Shown here piece after piece: positions 14,675 to 22,739 of a DNA stretch of 45,851 bases. This DNA comes from an uncultured Collinsella sp. Lineage in GTDB: Bacteria; Actinomycetota; Coriobacteriia; Coriobacteriales; Coriobacteriaceae. The notes under the pieces are model-generated. The model searched no databases. It had not been told where the DNA came from and was given only the letters and a program-made list of their open reading frames with translations. The position numbers and the translations under genes are program-made. How positions within the stretch are numbered: the stretch's first letter is position 1; each line of letters opens with the position of its first letter. The stretch spans positions 1 through 45,851 of the forward strand of contig UQMO01000012.1 of the NCBI GenBank assembly GCA_900542125.1, in the 5' to 3' direction.

Positions 14675-15774
14675 GCGGATGCGTCTCCCTTCTGGCCGAG
14701 GCCTTCGGCAATGAGTTCGTGGAAAGTGGAAAGCGGCGTGCGGTCGATGCTGCAGCGGCCAATGCCGTGCGGAATCACCAGGTCGATGGTGTCGCCCGCG
14801 CGCTTCTTGTCGTGGAGCGCCTCGGCAAAGACGGCATCGACATCGAGGTCGCAGCGGGTCTTGAGGCCATGGCGGGCGCAGAGCTCCTCAATACGACCGG
14901 GCAGTGCGGCATCGCAGACGCCGTGCAGGGCCGCGGCGCGCGTGATGATGCCCATGCCGATCGACACGCAGTTGCCGTGTCCGAGCTCAAAGCGCTCGCA
15001 GGCCTCGACGGCATGTCCGGCGCTGTGTCCAAAGTTGAGGAGCTTGCGCTGGTTGGTTTCGCGCTCGTCGGCGACGACCACGGCGCGCTTGATGTCGATA
15101 TTGCGGGCGATGATGAGCGCTACGCGGGCCACATCGCGGTTGAGCAGCTCCAGCGTGAGCGGGGTCTTCTCCAGCTCGGCGAAAAGCTCCGGGTCGGCGA
15201 TCATGGCGTGCTTGACGACCTCGCCGCAGCCGTCGGCGAACTGCTCGGGCGTGAGGGTGGCCAGGCACCCCACGTCGGCGATAACCACGCTCGGCTGCCA
15301 AAAGGCGCCGGCCAAGTTCTTGCCGGCAGCCAGGTCGATGGCGGTCTTGCCGCCCACCGACGAATCCACCATTGCGAGCAGACTCGTGGGGATCTGCACA
15401 AACTTGCAGCCGCGCATGTAGGTGGCGGCCACAAAGCCCGCCACGTCGCCCACGACGCCGCCGCCGAGTGCCACGATCACGTCGGAGCGCGAAAGCTCGT
15501 GCTCGGCCACAAACTCCAAAATGGCAACATAGGTCTCGGCGCGCTTATGGGCCTCGCCGGCCTCGAAGGTGCAGATGCTCACCTCGTAGCCTGATGCCTC
15601 CAGACTCTGCTTGACGGGCATCTGGTAGAGCGGACCCACGTTGGTGTCCGTCACGATGACGGCCTTGGTGCCGCCGGCAGTGGCGCGCACGAGCGGTCCC
15701 GCCTGCTCCAGCAAAAACGTGCCAACATGCACCTGGTAGGGGCGTGCGGTGTCGATATCGATGGTAATCGCCAT
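14668..15774 (-). CDS. aroB: 3-dehydroquinate synthase
   Basis: AroB cyclises DAHP to 3-dehydroquinate using NAD and a divalent metal (step 2). The 368 residues include the NAD-binding GGGVVGDVAGFVAATYMRG, IPTSLLAMVDSSVGGKTA, the metal-ligand region CGEVVKH, and NFGHSAGHAVE with metal His residues. Its end overlaps aroA. It lies 36 bases downstream of tyrA, with a GAAAGGAC-type ribosome site before ATG 15774. Confidence 0.96.
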   Translation of the reverse strand: MAITIDIDTARPYQVHVGTFLLEQAGPLVRATAGGTKAVIVTDTNVGPLYQMPVKQSLEASGYEVSICTFEAGEAHKRAETYVAILEFVAEHELSRSDVIVALGGGVVGDVAGFVAATYMRGCKFVQIPTSLLAMVDSSVGGKTAIDLAAGKNLAGAFWQPSVVIADVGCLATLTPEQFADGCGEVVKHAMIADPELFAELEKTPLTLELLNRDVARVALIIARNIDIKRAVVVADERETNQRKLLNFGHSAGHAVEACERFELGHGNCVSIGMGIITRAAALHGVCDAALPGRIEELCARHGLKTRCDLDVDAVFAEALHDKKRAGDTIDLVIPHGIGRCSIDRTPLSTFHELIAEGLGQKGDASAC

Positions 15775-15810
15775 AAGCTTCGGTCCTTTCGACCTGGCGT
15801 GATAGGTGGT

Positions 15811-16725
15811 CTAGTGGGAGGCCTCGTCGTCGAGCGCGCGCTTAATGCGGTCGCCCTCGGCAAGGAGATTCTCCAGATAGCGCTGGTCGCGGTCCTTGAG
15901 CGCACGGCTGTAGGCGCCGAGCGACTCGATCAGATGGTCGATCTCGAAGGCGAGCGCATCGGCGTCGTCGATCATAAGCTCGGACCACATCTGAGGATTG
16001 AGGTGCGCCACGCGGGTGAGATCGCGGTAGCTACCGGCCGAAAAGCCGTGGTGGACCTGGGCAGTGGGGCTCTTGACGTAGGCGTTGGATACCACGTGCG
16101 CAAGCTGGCTCGTGAAGGCGATGACGCGGTCGTGCTCGGCGGCGCTGGTCACGCTGAACTTGCCAAAGCCCAAGGGGCGCACCATCTCGCGCACCTGGCC
16201 CAAAAGCTCCAGCTTGAGCGCGTCGTCCACCGCGGGCGGCACGAGCACGAGCGGCGCGCCCTGGAACAGGTCGGCGCGGGAGTGCGCATAGCCCGAGTAC
16301 TGCGTGCCCGCCATGGGGTGCGCGCCCACAAAGTAAAAGCCGTGCTCGCGGGCAAGCTCAAAGGCGCGCTCGCACACGATGCCCTTGACGCCCACCGTGT
16401 CGATCACCACGGGACCCATGATGGCGTCGGTGTCGGTGGCATCGGCGAGTGCCTGTGCATGCGCCTCGAGCCACTCGATGCAGGCCTCGGGGTAGCAGGC
16501 CAGGACGATGATGTCGCACTCGCCGAGTGTCTTGTCGTTGAGCTCTCCGGCGACAGTGCCCATGCTGGCGGCCGTCATGACATCGTCATCGGGGTCCCAG
16601 GCCAGCACGCGGACGCCCGCCTGCGCATAGCCGCGGGCAAAGCTGCCGCCGATGAGGCCCAGGCCCACGATGCCCGCGCATTTGGGGCCGCCCTGGTTAA
16701 CGCGTGCGTTTCTCACCGTACCCAT
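15811..16725 (-). CDS. tyrA: Prephenate dehydrogenase
   Basis: TyrA oxidatively decarboxylates prephenate to 4-hydroxyphenylpyruvate for tyrosine. The 304-residue protein has an N-terminal Rossmann motif GLGLIGGSFARGYAQAG (about 21-37), the catalytic region GAHPMAGTQYSGYAHSR, FQGAPLVLVPP, and helical dimerisation segments at the end. It has neither a fused chorismate mutase nor a recognisable C-terminal ACT domain, so feedback control is more likely at aroF or pheA. It starts three bases after aroF. A Lys/Arg-containing N-terminal extension (about 17 residues) precedes the Rossmann strand, and the true start could be internal. Confidence 0.94.
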   Translation of the reverse strand: MGTVRNARVNQGGPKCAGIVGLGLIGGSFARGYAQAGVRVLAWDPDDDVMTAASMGTVAGELNDKTLGECDIIVLACYPEACIEWLEAHAQALADATDTDAIMGPVVIDTVGVKGIVCERAFELAREHGFYFVGAHPMAGTQYSGYAHSRADLFQGAPLVLVPPAVDDALKLELLGQVREMVRPLGFGKFSVTSAAEHDRVIAFTSQLAHVVSNAYVKSPTAQVHHGFSAGSYRDLTRVAHLNPQMWSELMIDDADALAFEIDHLIESLGAYSRALKDRDQRYLENLLAEGDRIKRALDDEASH

Positions 16726-16728
16726 GGG

Positions 16729-17751
16729 CTACTCCATGGTCTCTTGGCAGACAACCTCGCGGATGGCTCGGATGCGGCGCATGGTGTCGTCGAACTGATC
16801 GGGGGTGAGGGCCTGGGCGCCGTCGGACCAGGCGCGGCTCGGTTCGTCGTGGACCTCGATCTCCAGACCGTTGGCGCCGCAGGCGGTCGCGGCGAGCGCC
16901 ATGGGCTCAACGTAGCGGGTGTAGCCGGTGGCGTGGCTGGGGTCGGCGACGACGGGCAGGTGCGACAGGTGGTGCAGCACCGGCACGGCGTTGAGGTCGA
17001 AGGTATTGCGGGTACGGGTCTCGAAGGTGCGGATGCCGCGCTCGCACAGGATGACGTTGTCGTTGCCCTCGCTCATGATGTACTCGGCGGCCATGAGCAG
17101 CTCGTCGATCGTGCCGGACATGCCGCGCTTGAGCAGGACCGGAGTCTTGGTCTTGCCGACCTCCTTGAGCAGGGGGAAGTTCTGGGCGTTGCGGGCGCCG
17201 ATCTGCATGACGTCGATCTTCTTGTCCAAGAAGACCTGCACGTCGCGTGGGTCCATGATCTCGGTGACGATCGGCATGTCGAGCTCGGCAGACGCCTCGC
17301 ACAGCAGGTCGAGGCCGGCGGGGCCCATGCCCTGGTAGGCGTAGGGGGAGGTGCGGGGCTTGTAGGCACCGCCGCGCAGCATCGTGGCACCGGCGGCCTT
17401 CACGCGGCGGGCGATGCGGACGAGGTTCTCGCCCTCGACGGAGCACGGGCCGGCGATGACCTGGAACTGATCGCCGCCGATCTTGACGCCGTGGCCGCAG
17501 TCGATGACGGAGTCCTCGGGGTGGAACTTGCGGTTGGCGCGCTTGAACGGCTCGGAGACGCGCTGCACGCGCTCGACGACATCCATGGACTCGAGCAGGA
17601 ACGGGTCGATCTTGGTCGTATCGCCCACCAGGCCGATAATCGTCTCATTCTCGCCGCGCGAGACATCGGTCTTCAGGCCCTTTTTCTCAATCCAGCTGAC
17701 GATATGGCTGACGGCCTCGTCGCTGGCGCTCTGCTTTAAAATTGCAATCAT
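16729..17751 (-). CDS. aroF: DAHP synthase, type I-beta with N-terminal regulatory domain
   Basis: This enzyme condenses PEP and erythrose-4-phosphate to DAHP, the entry step. The 340-residue protein has an N-terminal ferredoxin-like domain (about 1-75, MIAILKQSASDEAVSHIV), which in relatives mediates allosteric inhibition, then the barrel: FQVIAGPCSVEG, LRGGAYKPRTSPYAYQG, LLKRGMS and DPSHATG. ATG 17751 was chosen over the in-frame ATG at 17799 because the protein then starts at the family N-terminus after GAGAGG. It is first in the aromatic cluster and is preceded by a leader ORF and terminator hairpin. Confidence 0.95.
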   Translation of the reverse strand: MIAILKQSASDEAVSHIVSWIEKKGLKTDVSRGENETIIGLVGDTTKIDPFLLESMDVVERVQRVSEPFKRANRKFHPEDSVIDCGHGVKIGGDQFQVIAGPCSVEGENLVRIARRVKAAGATMLRGGAYKPRTSPYAYQGMGPAGLDLLCEASAELDMPIVTEIMDPRDVQVFLDKKIDVMQIGARNAQNFPLLKEVGKTKTPVLLKRGMSGTIDELLMAAEYIMSEGNDNVILCERGIRTFETRTRNTFDLNAVPVLHHLSHLPVVADPSHATGYTRYVEPMALAATACGANGLEIEVHDEPSRAWSDGAQALTPDQFDDTMRRIRAIREVVCQETME

Positions 17752-17761
17752 GGTGTGCCTC

Positions 17762-17824
17762 TCACCTCGATGGATAACTTTTGCAAAAACGGCCCGCATC
17801 GCGAGCCGTGTATATATGGTGCAT
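17762..17824 (-). CDS. Possible leader peptide upstream of aroF
   Basis: A 20-codon ORF starts with MHHIYTAR and ends with a stop ten bases before the aroF start. It contains two Tyr, one Phe and two His codons, and its codons 6-13 lie in the terminator stem at 17789-17809. No Shine-Dalgarno precedes it. A -10-like TATAAA lies only about six bases upstream on the minus strand, so a leaderless mRNA is possible. It may be a ribosome-mediated attenuation sensor or a chance ORF. Confidence 0.35.
   Translation of the reverse strand: MHHIYTARDAGRFCKSYPSR
17784..17809 (-). terminator. Terminator/attenuator hairpin in the aroF leader
   Basis: On the minus strand ACGGCTCGC pairs with GCGGGCCGT (one wobble, 3-nt loop) and is followed by TTTTTGC. 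It lies 33 to 58 bases upstream of the aroF start, inside the leader ORF, so it would stop transcription before the aromatic operon unless prevented. Confidence 0.7.
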
Positions 17825-17914
17825 GAGAGTTTATACTATCTGACTCGCTTTTGCCTTCTAAAGTGGGCCGTTGCGCCGCGTCTTCCTCGGAATTGCAAAG
17901 CTTTTTCTTTTATT

Positions 17915-17944
17915 TTGATAGCCCGTGGTGCACTTGGGTATAAT
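17915..17944 (+). promoter_or_regulatory. Promoter of tRNA-Arg(CCG)
   Basis: TTGATA (17915-17920) and TATAAT (17939-17944) are separated by 18 bases. The tRNA begins 12 bases after the -10. Confidence 0.75.
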
Positions 17945-17955
17945 GCCAAACGTTG

Positions 17956-18032
17956 GCCCTATTAGCTCAGGGGATTAGAGCGTCTGCCTCCGGAGCAGAA
18001 GGCCGTTGGTTCGAATCCAACATGGGGCACCA
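17956..18032 (+). tRNA. tRNA-Arg (anticodon CCG), CCA encoded
   Basis: Acceptor arms GCCCTAT (17956-17962) and ATGGGGC (18022-18028) pair with one G-T wobble. The anticodon loop is CTCCGGA with anticodon CCG, and the T-arm GGTTCGAATCC is intact. Discriminator A is followed by genomic CCA (18030-18032). Confidence 0.96.
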
Positions 18033-18043
18033 TCGAACGTAAG

Positions 18044-18080
18044 ACCGTCCGAACCTCGCATGGTCCGGGCGGTTTTTCTT
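18044..18080 (+). terminator. Terminator after tRNA-Arg(CCG)
   Basis: ACCGTCCGAACC (18044-18055) pairs imperfectly with GGTCCGGGCGGT (18062-18073) and is followed by TTTTTCTT. Confidence 0.85.
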
Positions 18081-18108
18081 ATACCGACGCGACGTGATGG
18101 GACGTGGT

Positions 18109-20832
18109 ATGGCAGCAACGGATATCGAGCGCGGACTCTCGACCGCCGAGGTCGAGGAGCGCATCGCCGCCGGTAAGATCAACCGCAACATGGAGCTCAA
18201 GACCAAGTCGGTCAAAGAGCTCATCATCGAGAACCTCTGCACGCTGTTCAGTTTGATCAACGTGATCTTGGCGTTCCTGGTCATTTTGACCGGTTCGTTT
18301 AAGAACCTGACGTTCCTGTTTGTGGTGTTCCTCAATACCGCTATTGGCGTCATTCAATCCATGCGGTCCAAGAAGATGGTCGATAAGCTCACGCTGCTGA
18401 CCTATAAGAAGGCCATCGCGGTGCGCGACGGTGCCGAGGTGGAGCTCGACTTGGACCAGATCGTGCTCGACGACATCATCCGCCTGGGGCGCGGCGACCA
18501 GATTCCCGCTGACGCCGTGGTGGTTTCCGGCGAAGCGCTCGTGAACGAGAGCCTGCTGACGGGCGAGAGCGACCTTATCAAGAAACAGCCCGGTTCCGAG
18601 CTCATGAGCGGCAGCTTTATCGACTCGGGCCTGCTGCGCGCTCGCGTGATCCATGTCGGCGCCGACAACTACGTGGCTAAGATCAATAACGAGGCCAAAT
18701 ACGTCAAAAAGGTCAATTCCGAGATCATGAACGCGCTTAACGCCATCGTGCGCTTTGCGAGCATCATCATGATCCCGCTCGGTTTGGCGTTGTTTGCCTC
18801 GAGTGTGAGCGAGCTGTGGGATGCCGCGGGAACCCCGGGCGATAGCGCGCTTTCGTGGTGCTTCTCCGAGCTGTTGGCTGGTCATGTGCCTTCGTCGGCG
18901 CTGCTGTCCACGGTGGGTGCCCTGCTGGGCATGATCCCGCAAGGCCTGGTGCTGCTGACCTCGTCGGTGCTCGCCATCGCCACGGTGCGCCTGGCCCGCC
19001 GCAAGGTGCTGGCACAGCAGCTCTACTGCATCGAGACGCTCGCTCGCGTCGACGTGCTGTGCCTGGACAAGACGGGCACCATCACGTCGGGCCGTATGGA
19101 GGTCGAGGGCACGTATCCGCTGCCGGTTGAGGGCGTGAGCCTAGACGCCGGCTCGGACGAGGCGGCCGTTCCCGTCGATACCACGGTGCTCGATTTTGCG
19201 CTGGCTAACGTCGCGCGTGCGACTTCGGCCGATGCCAACGAGACCTGCCAGGCGCTGCTCAACTATTACGCCGATCGCCCGGTCGAGGTGTCTGAGCCGC
19301 TGTCGGTCATTCCGTTCTCGTCCTCCAAAAAGTGGAGCGGCGCGTCGTTTGCGCAGGGCTCCTATGTGATGGGTGCGGCGCAGTTTGTGCTCTCTGATCG
19401 TGCGTTCGTCCAGGTCGAGAACCGTGTCGCCGAGCTTGCCGATACCTGCCGCGTGCTCGTGGTGGCGCGCGTGGACGGCTTTACACCCGATGGCGATATG
19501 GTGGGCGAGGCCGAGCCCGTGGGCTTTGTGACCATCCGCGACGAGATTCGTACCTCGGCGGCCGAGACTATTGGCTACTTTAACGAGCAGGGCGTGACCC
19601 TCAACGTGATCAGCGGCGACGACCCCCGCACGGTGTCGTCGATCGCGCGCGTGGTGGGCGTGCCGGGGGCGGACGCTTATGTGGACGCCACGACGCTCGA
19701 TACGCCGGCCAAGCTCGATGCCGCAGTGGACCGCTACCATGTCTTTGGTCGTGTGACCCCGCAGCAGAAGCGCGAGCTCGTGCAGGCGCTCAAGCGCCGC
19801 GAGCACACCGTGGCCATGACTGGCGACGGCGTCAACGACGTGCTGGCGCTCAAGGAGGCCGACTGCTCCGTGGCCATGGCGGCCGGCTCCGATGCCGCAC
19901 GTAACGTGGCCGAGATCGTACTCGTCGACAACGACTTTGCCTCGATGCCCGCCGTGGTGGCCGAGGGCCGTCGCTCCATCAACAACCTGCAGCGTTCGGC
20001 CTCGCTGTTCCTGACCAAGACGCTGTTCTCGATGGGCCTGGCGGCGCTGTGCATCGCGCTGCCGCCGTACCCCTTCGAGCCAATCCAGATGACACTCATC
20101 AACTTTTTCTGCATCGGCGCGCCGGGCTTTGTGTTGGGCCTTGAGCCCAACAATGCTCGCGTGAAGGGTGCGTTTTTGACGAACGTACTCAAGCGTGCAC
20201 TGCCGGCGTCGATTGCGGTCATTTTGGCTGCGGCGCTCGATATCTTTGTGGCGCGCGTGTTTGGCTTTAGCCAGCTCACGCTGTCTACGATGTGCCTGCT
20301 TACGTCGTGCGCGGCGAGCGTCAGCCTGATCTGGCGCATCTCGCAGCCTCTCACGCCCCTACGTGTGGTGCTTTTTGTGTTTGTAGTAGCCGGCATCCTG
20401 GTGGGCGTTATCGGATTCCCGGAGCTGCTGTCCATTGCCAACCTGTCGATGGGCCAGATGGTTATCTTGGCTGTTATCGTGGTCTTTACCTGCTCGGTGT
20501 TCTTTAAGCTCGCCACGATGATGGATTCGCTCAAGCCGCGTCGTCGTCATGCCGCAACTGGTTTTGGCCGTGGTGTGCGCGTCCACCTGGGTCGTGGTGG
20601 CGGCAAGGTGAGCTCGACGGGTTCGACGGCCGAGCGTTTTGCCAAGCGCGTCGCCGCCGACATGGCGCAGCGCCGCGAAGATCGCACCGCTCGCGAGGCC
20701 GAGGCCCGCGCACTCGAGGGCGTGGCCCAGGCCCAGCCCAAGAAAAAGAAGAGTACCGGAGCCAAGCGCTCTCGCGTGACCAAGTCCGCCCAAGGCATCA
20801 AAGTTTCGATGCCAAGCAAAAAGAAGAAGTAG
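18109..20832 (+). CDS. Cation-transporting P-type ATPase (CtpE-like)
   Basis: This is a 907-residue P-type pump. TGES lies in the actuator domain, CLDKTGTIT holds the phosphorylated Asp (residue 320), and GDGVNDVLALKEADCSVAM is the hinge motif. About ten hydrophobic helices are visible, with MIPQGLVLLTS in the fourth. The absence of a metal-binding N-terminal domain or CPC motif argues against a copper or zinc pump. The closest family I recognise is CtpE, linked to Ca2+ uptake in mycobacteria. The ion here is an inference. The last ~75 residues are a charged tail ending in two Lys runs (near PKKKKSTG and PSKKKK). ATG 18109 was chosen for its N-terminus (MAATDIERGL); GTG 18094 and ATG 18097 are alternatives. 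Confidence 0.88.
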   Translation: MAATDIERGLSTAEVEERIAAGKINRNMELKTKSVKELIIENLCTLFSLINVILAFLVILTGSFKNLTFLFVVFLNTAIGVIQSMRSKKMVDKLTLLTYKKAIAVRDGAEVELDLDQIVLDDIIRLGRGDQIPADAVVVSGEALVNESLLTGESDLIKKQPGSELMSGSFIDSGLLRARVIHVGADNYVAKINNEAKYVKKVNSEIMNALNAIVRFASIIMIPLGLALFASSVSELWDAAGTPGDSALSWCFSELLAGHVPSSALLSTVGALLGMIPQGLVLLTSSVLAIATVRLARRKVLAQQLYCIETLARVDVLCLDKTGTITSGRMEVEGTYPLPVEGVSLDAGSDEAAVPVDTTVLDFALANVARATSADANETCQALLNYYADRPVEVSEPLSVIPFSSSKKWSGASFAQGSYVMGAAQFVLSDRAFVQVENRVAELADTCRVLVVARVDGFTPDGDMVGEAEPVGFVTIRDEIRTSAAETIGYFNEQGVTLNVISGDDPRTVSSIARVVGVPGADAYVDATTLDTPAKLDAAVDRYHVFGRVTPQQKRELVQALKRREHTVAMTGDGVNDVLALKEADCSVAMAAGSDAARNVAEIVLVDNDFASMPAVVAEGRRSINNLQRSASLFLTKTLFSMGLAALCIALPPYPFEPIQMTLINFFCIGAPGFVLGLEPNNARVKGAFLTNVLKRALPASIAVILAAALDIFVARVFGFSQLTLSTMCLLTSCAASVSLIWRISQPLTPLRVVLFVFVVAGILVGVIGFPELLSIANLSMGQMVILAVIVVFTCSVFFKLATMMDSLKPRRRHAATGFGRGVRVHLGRGGGKVSSTGSTAERFAKRVAADMAQRREDRTAREAEARALEGVAQAQPKKKKSTGAKRSRVTKSAQGIKVSMPSKKKK

Positions 20833-20935
20833 CTACGCGCCCCGGCGATGTTGAATTGGTGCCTTGCTCCTGTGGGGCCGTGGCGATGTTATGCTCTAAC
20901 CTCGATTGTTTGAATTGCTTCGAAAAGAGGATGCC

Positions 20936-22078
20936 GTGATCTGCCCGCATTGCCTTAAGACTATCGAGGACGGCGCCTCGTTCTGCCCCTACTGCAACGC
21001 CTATGTGGGTCCGGGCGATGGCCCCGAGCACACCGAGTTCGTGTTCTGTGAGGGCTGCGGTGCCCGTCTTTCTCCGCATGATCGTACGTGCCCCAAATGC
21101 GGACGCCCCGCTCCGGGTATCCTCTCCGAGGACGCGGCCGCATCCGACTTGGCTGCGGGCCGCACGGCGGGTTTTCCGCGCCTAACGCAAGAGCAGATCG
21201 ATACCGAGGTGCCGCATGCGCCGGCCTCTGCCGCTGCGGTGCTTTCGGACGCCGCCGATCCTAACGAGACCTGCGTGCTGCCGGCTTTCGATAAGGATTT
21301 CGGTATTCCCAAGGTCGATATTCCCACGCCGGTTTCCTTGCACGACGATGCTCAAAAACCCAAGCGCAAGGTGCATCCCGACGAGGACGCTTATCACAAG
21401 CACAAGCGTCATATCCCTAAGCCGCTCATCGTCATCGCGATCCTTGCCTTTGTGTGCGGTGGTGCCTATTGGTTCGTGACGACCGATCCCATGGGTGTCA
21501 TGCCTGGCCTCTATGACCAGTTTGGCCAAGCTGCACAAACCACCTTCCCCACGCGCCAAAAGGGCGAGACGACTGAGGACGATACCAAGCAGGACGATTC
21601 TGCCGAGGTGGTCCAGGAAGAAACCGTGCTGACCGATGATCAGCTCTATACCAGGCTCGACGGTCTGTATCAGACCATCGTGTCCTACGGTGATGAGGAC
21701 CAGATCGGCGAGGTCATCGATTCCTTTAACAACGGCTATCTCCGAACGCCGCTGTCCACCCGCCAGGAGCTGTCGCAGAGTGCCTACGCCCTGCGCGACC
21801 AGATCAAAAAGACGCAAGATGAGCTTAACAACCTTAAGTATCAGGACGATACGGTCTATGCGGACGACATCGCCCACTTAAAGCAGCTTGCCGAGTGGAT
21901 GTACGAGCGTGTCGACGTGATCTGCCAGAGCTGGGATATCTCGCTGGCCATTCCCGATGGCGAGTCGATGAGTTCCCACCAAAGCGAGATCCTGGCGCCC
22001 ATCGCACAGGGCGGCAACAGCGCGCTGAACCAGTACGACGCCAATGTGGGTTCCTGGAAGCCGCAGCAGCGTTCCTAA
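20936..22078 (+). CDS. Double zinc-ribbon membrane protein, unknown function
   Basis: This 380-residue protein starts with two zinc ribbons: CPHC...CPYC (residues about 3-21) and CEGC...CPKC (about 38-56). An acidic, Pro-rich linker follows, then a basic stretch (HKHKRHIPK) and one membrane helix (about 162-181). The remaining ~200 residues are probably extracytoplasmic and rich in helix-forming Glu/Gln/Asp. GTG 20936 was chosen because AGAGG (20926-20930) lies five bases upstream and the protein then opens at the first CxxC. Upstream ATG 20906 has no ribosome site. The layout resembles zinc-ribbon proteins with an envelope-facing domain. I cannot name a function. The cyclophilin gene follows at 22186. 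Confidence 0.8.
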   Translation: MICPHCLKTIEDGASFCPYCNAYVGPGDGPEHTEFVFCEGCGARLSPHDRTCPKCGRPAPGILSEDAAASDLAAGRTAGFPRLTQEQIDTEVPHAPASAAAVLSDAADPNETCVLPAFDKDFGIPKVDIPTPVSLHDDAQKPKRKVHPDEDAYHKHKRHIPKPLIVIAILAFVCGGAYWFVTTDPMGVMPGLYDQFGQAAQTTFPTRQKGETTEDDTKQDDSAEVVQEETVLTDDQLYTRLDGLYQTIVSYGDEDQIGEVIDSFNNGYLRTPLSTRQELSQSAYALRDQIKKTQDELNNLKYQDDTVYADDIAHLKQLAEWMYERVDVICQSWDISLAIPDGESMSSHQSEILAPIAQGGNSALNQYDANVGSWKPQQRS

Positions 22079-22116
22079 AATTAGTTCGCCATAGTCGGCA
22101 TAACCTACGTGCGCAA

Positions 22117-22146
22117 TTGATGTAAGCCCGTGCTTATTGCTACAAT
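22117..22146 (+). promoter_or_regulatory. Promoter of the cyclophilin gene
   Basis: TTGATG (22117-22122) and TACAAT (22141-22146) are separated by 18 bases, 39 bases before the start codon. Confidence 0.55.
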
Positions 22147-22185
22147 TCGTACAAATATGCTTTAAACGCACGAGGAAGGAACCAC

Positions 22186-22728
22186 ATGTTTGGTTTTAAG
22201 AAAGAGTTCTACACGCCCGAGTATCAGCTTGCCGGCGACGAGTGCGCCGTAATCGAGACGGCGAAGGGTACCATCAAGGTCAAGTTTGACGGCGAGGGCG
22301 CTCCCATTCATGTCGCGAACTTCTGCGAGCTTTCCACGATGGGTTTCTACGATGGCCTTAAGTTCCATCGCTATGTTCCCGGCTTCGTCATTCAGGGCGG
22401 CGACCCCAATACCCGCGATATGTCCGGCGCCGACGTCGCTGCCGGTCTTGAGGGCCCCGAGGGCATGCCCGGTACCGGTGGCCCCGGCTACTGCATCAAG
22501 GGCGAGTTTGCCACCAATCCGCGCAACAGCCATGTCGATGGCGCCCTTGCCATGGCACGCTCCATGGACCCCGATTCCGCGGGTTCGCAGTTCTACTTCT
22601 GCCTGGGCGCCCAGCATAACCTCGATTCCGGTTACACCGTCTTTGGTACCACGGTCGAGGGTCTCGATGTGATTTCGCAGCTGCGTGCCGGCGACGAGAT
22701 CGTCCATGTCGAGATCGTTCACGAGTAA
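22186..22728 (+). CDS. Cyclophilin-type peptidyl-prolyl isomerase
   Basis: This 180-residue enzyme isomerises X-Pro bonds. Conserved active-site segments are visible: FHRYVPGFVIQGGDP with the catalytic Arg region, GALAMARSMDPDSAGSQFYF, and VFGTTVEGLDV. There is no signal peptide, so it is cytoplasmic. The short N-terminus (MFGFKKEFYTPEYQL) precedes the beta-barrel. ATG 22186 has GAGGAAGG upstream. The TPR membrane protein begins 11 bases after its stop, so the two are probably one transcript. Confidence 0.93.
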   Translation: MFGFKKEFYTPEYQLAGDECAVIETAKGTIKVKFDGEGAPIHVANFCELSTMGFYDGLKFHRYVPGFVIQGGDPNTRDMSGADVAAGLEGPEGMPGTGGPGYCIKGEFATNPRNSHVDGALAMARSMDPDSAGSQFYFCLGAQHNLDSGYTVFGTTVEGLDVISQLRAGDEIVHVEIVHE

Positions 22729-22739
22729 AGGGGATTTCC

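Noticed and set aside
15727..17739. 670-residue plus-strand ORF over tyrA and aroF
   Set aside because: Antisense shadow of real genes, with biased composition and no ribosome site.
17967..18353. Minus-strand ORF with MLDSNQRPS tail
   Set aside because: It is the antisense of tRNA-Arg(CCG) and of the P-type ATPase start.
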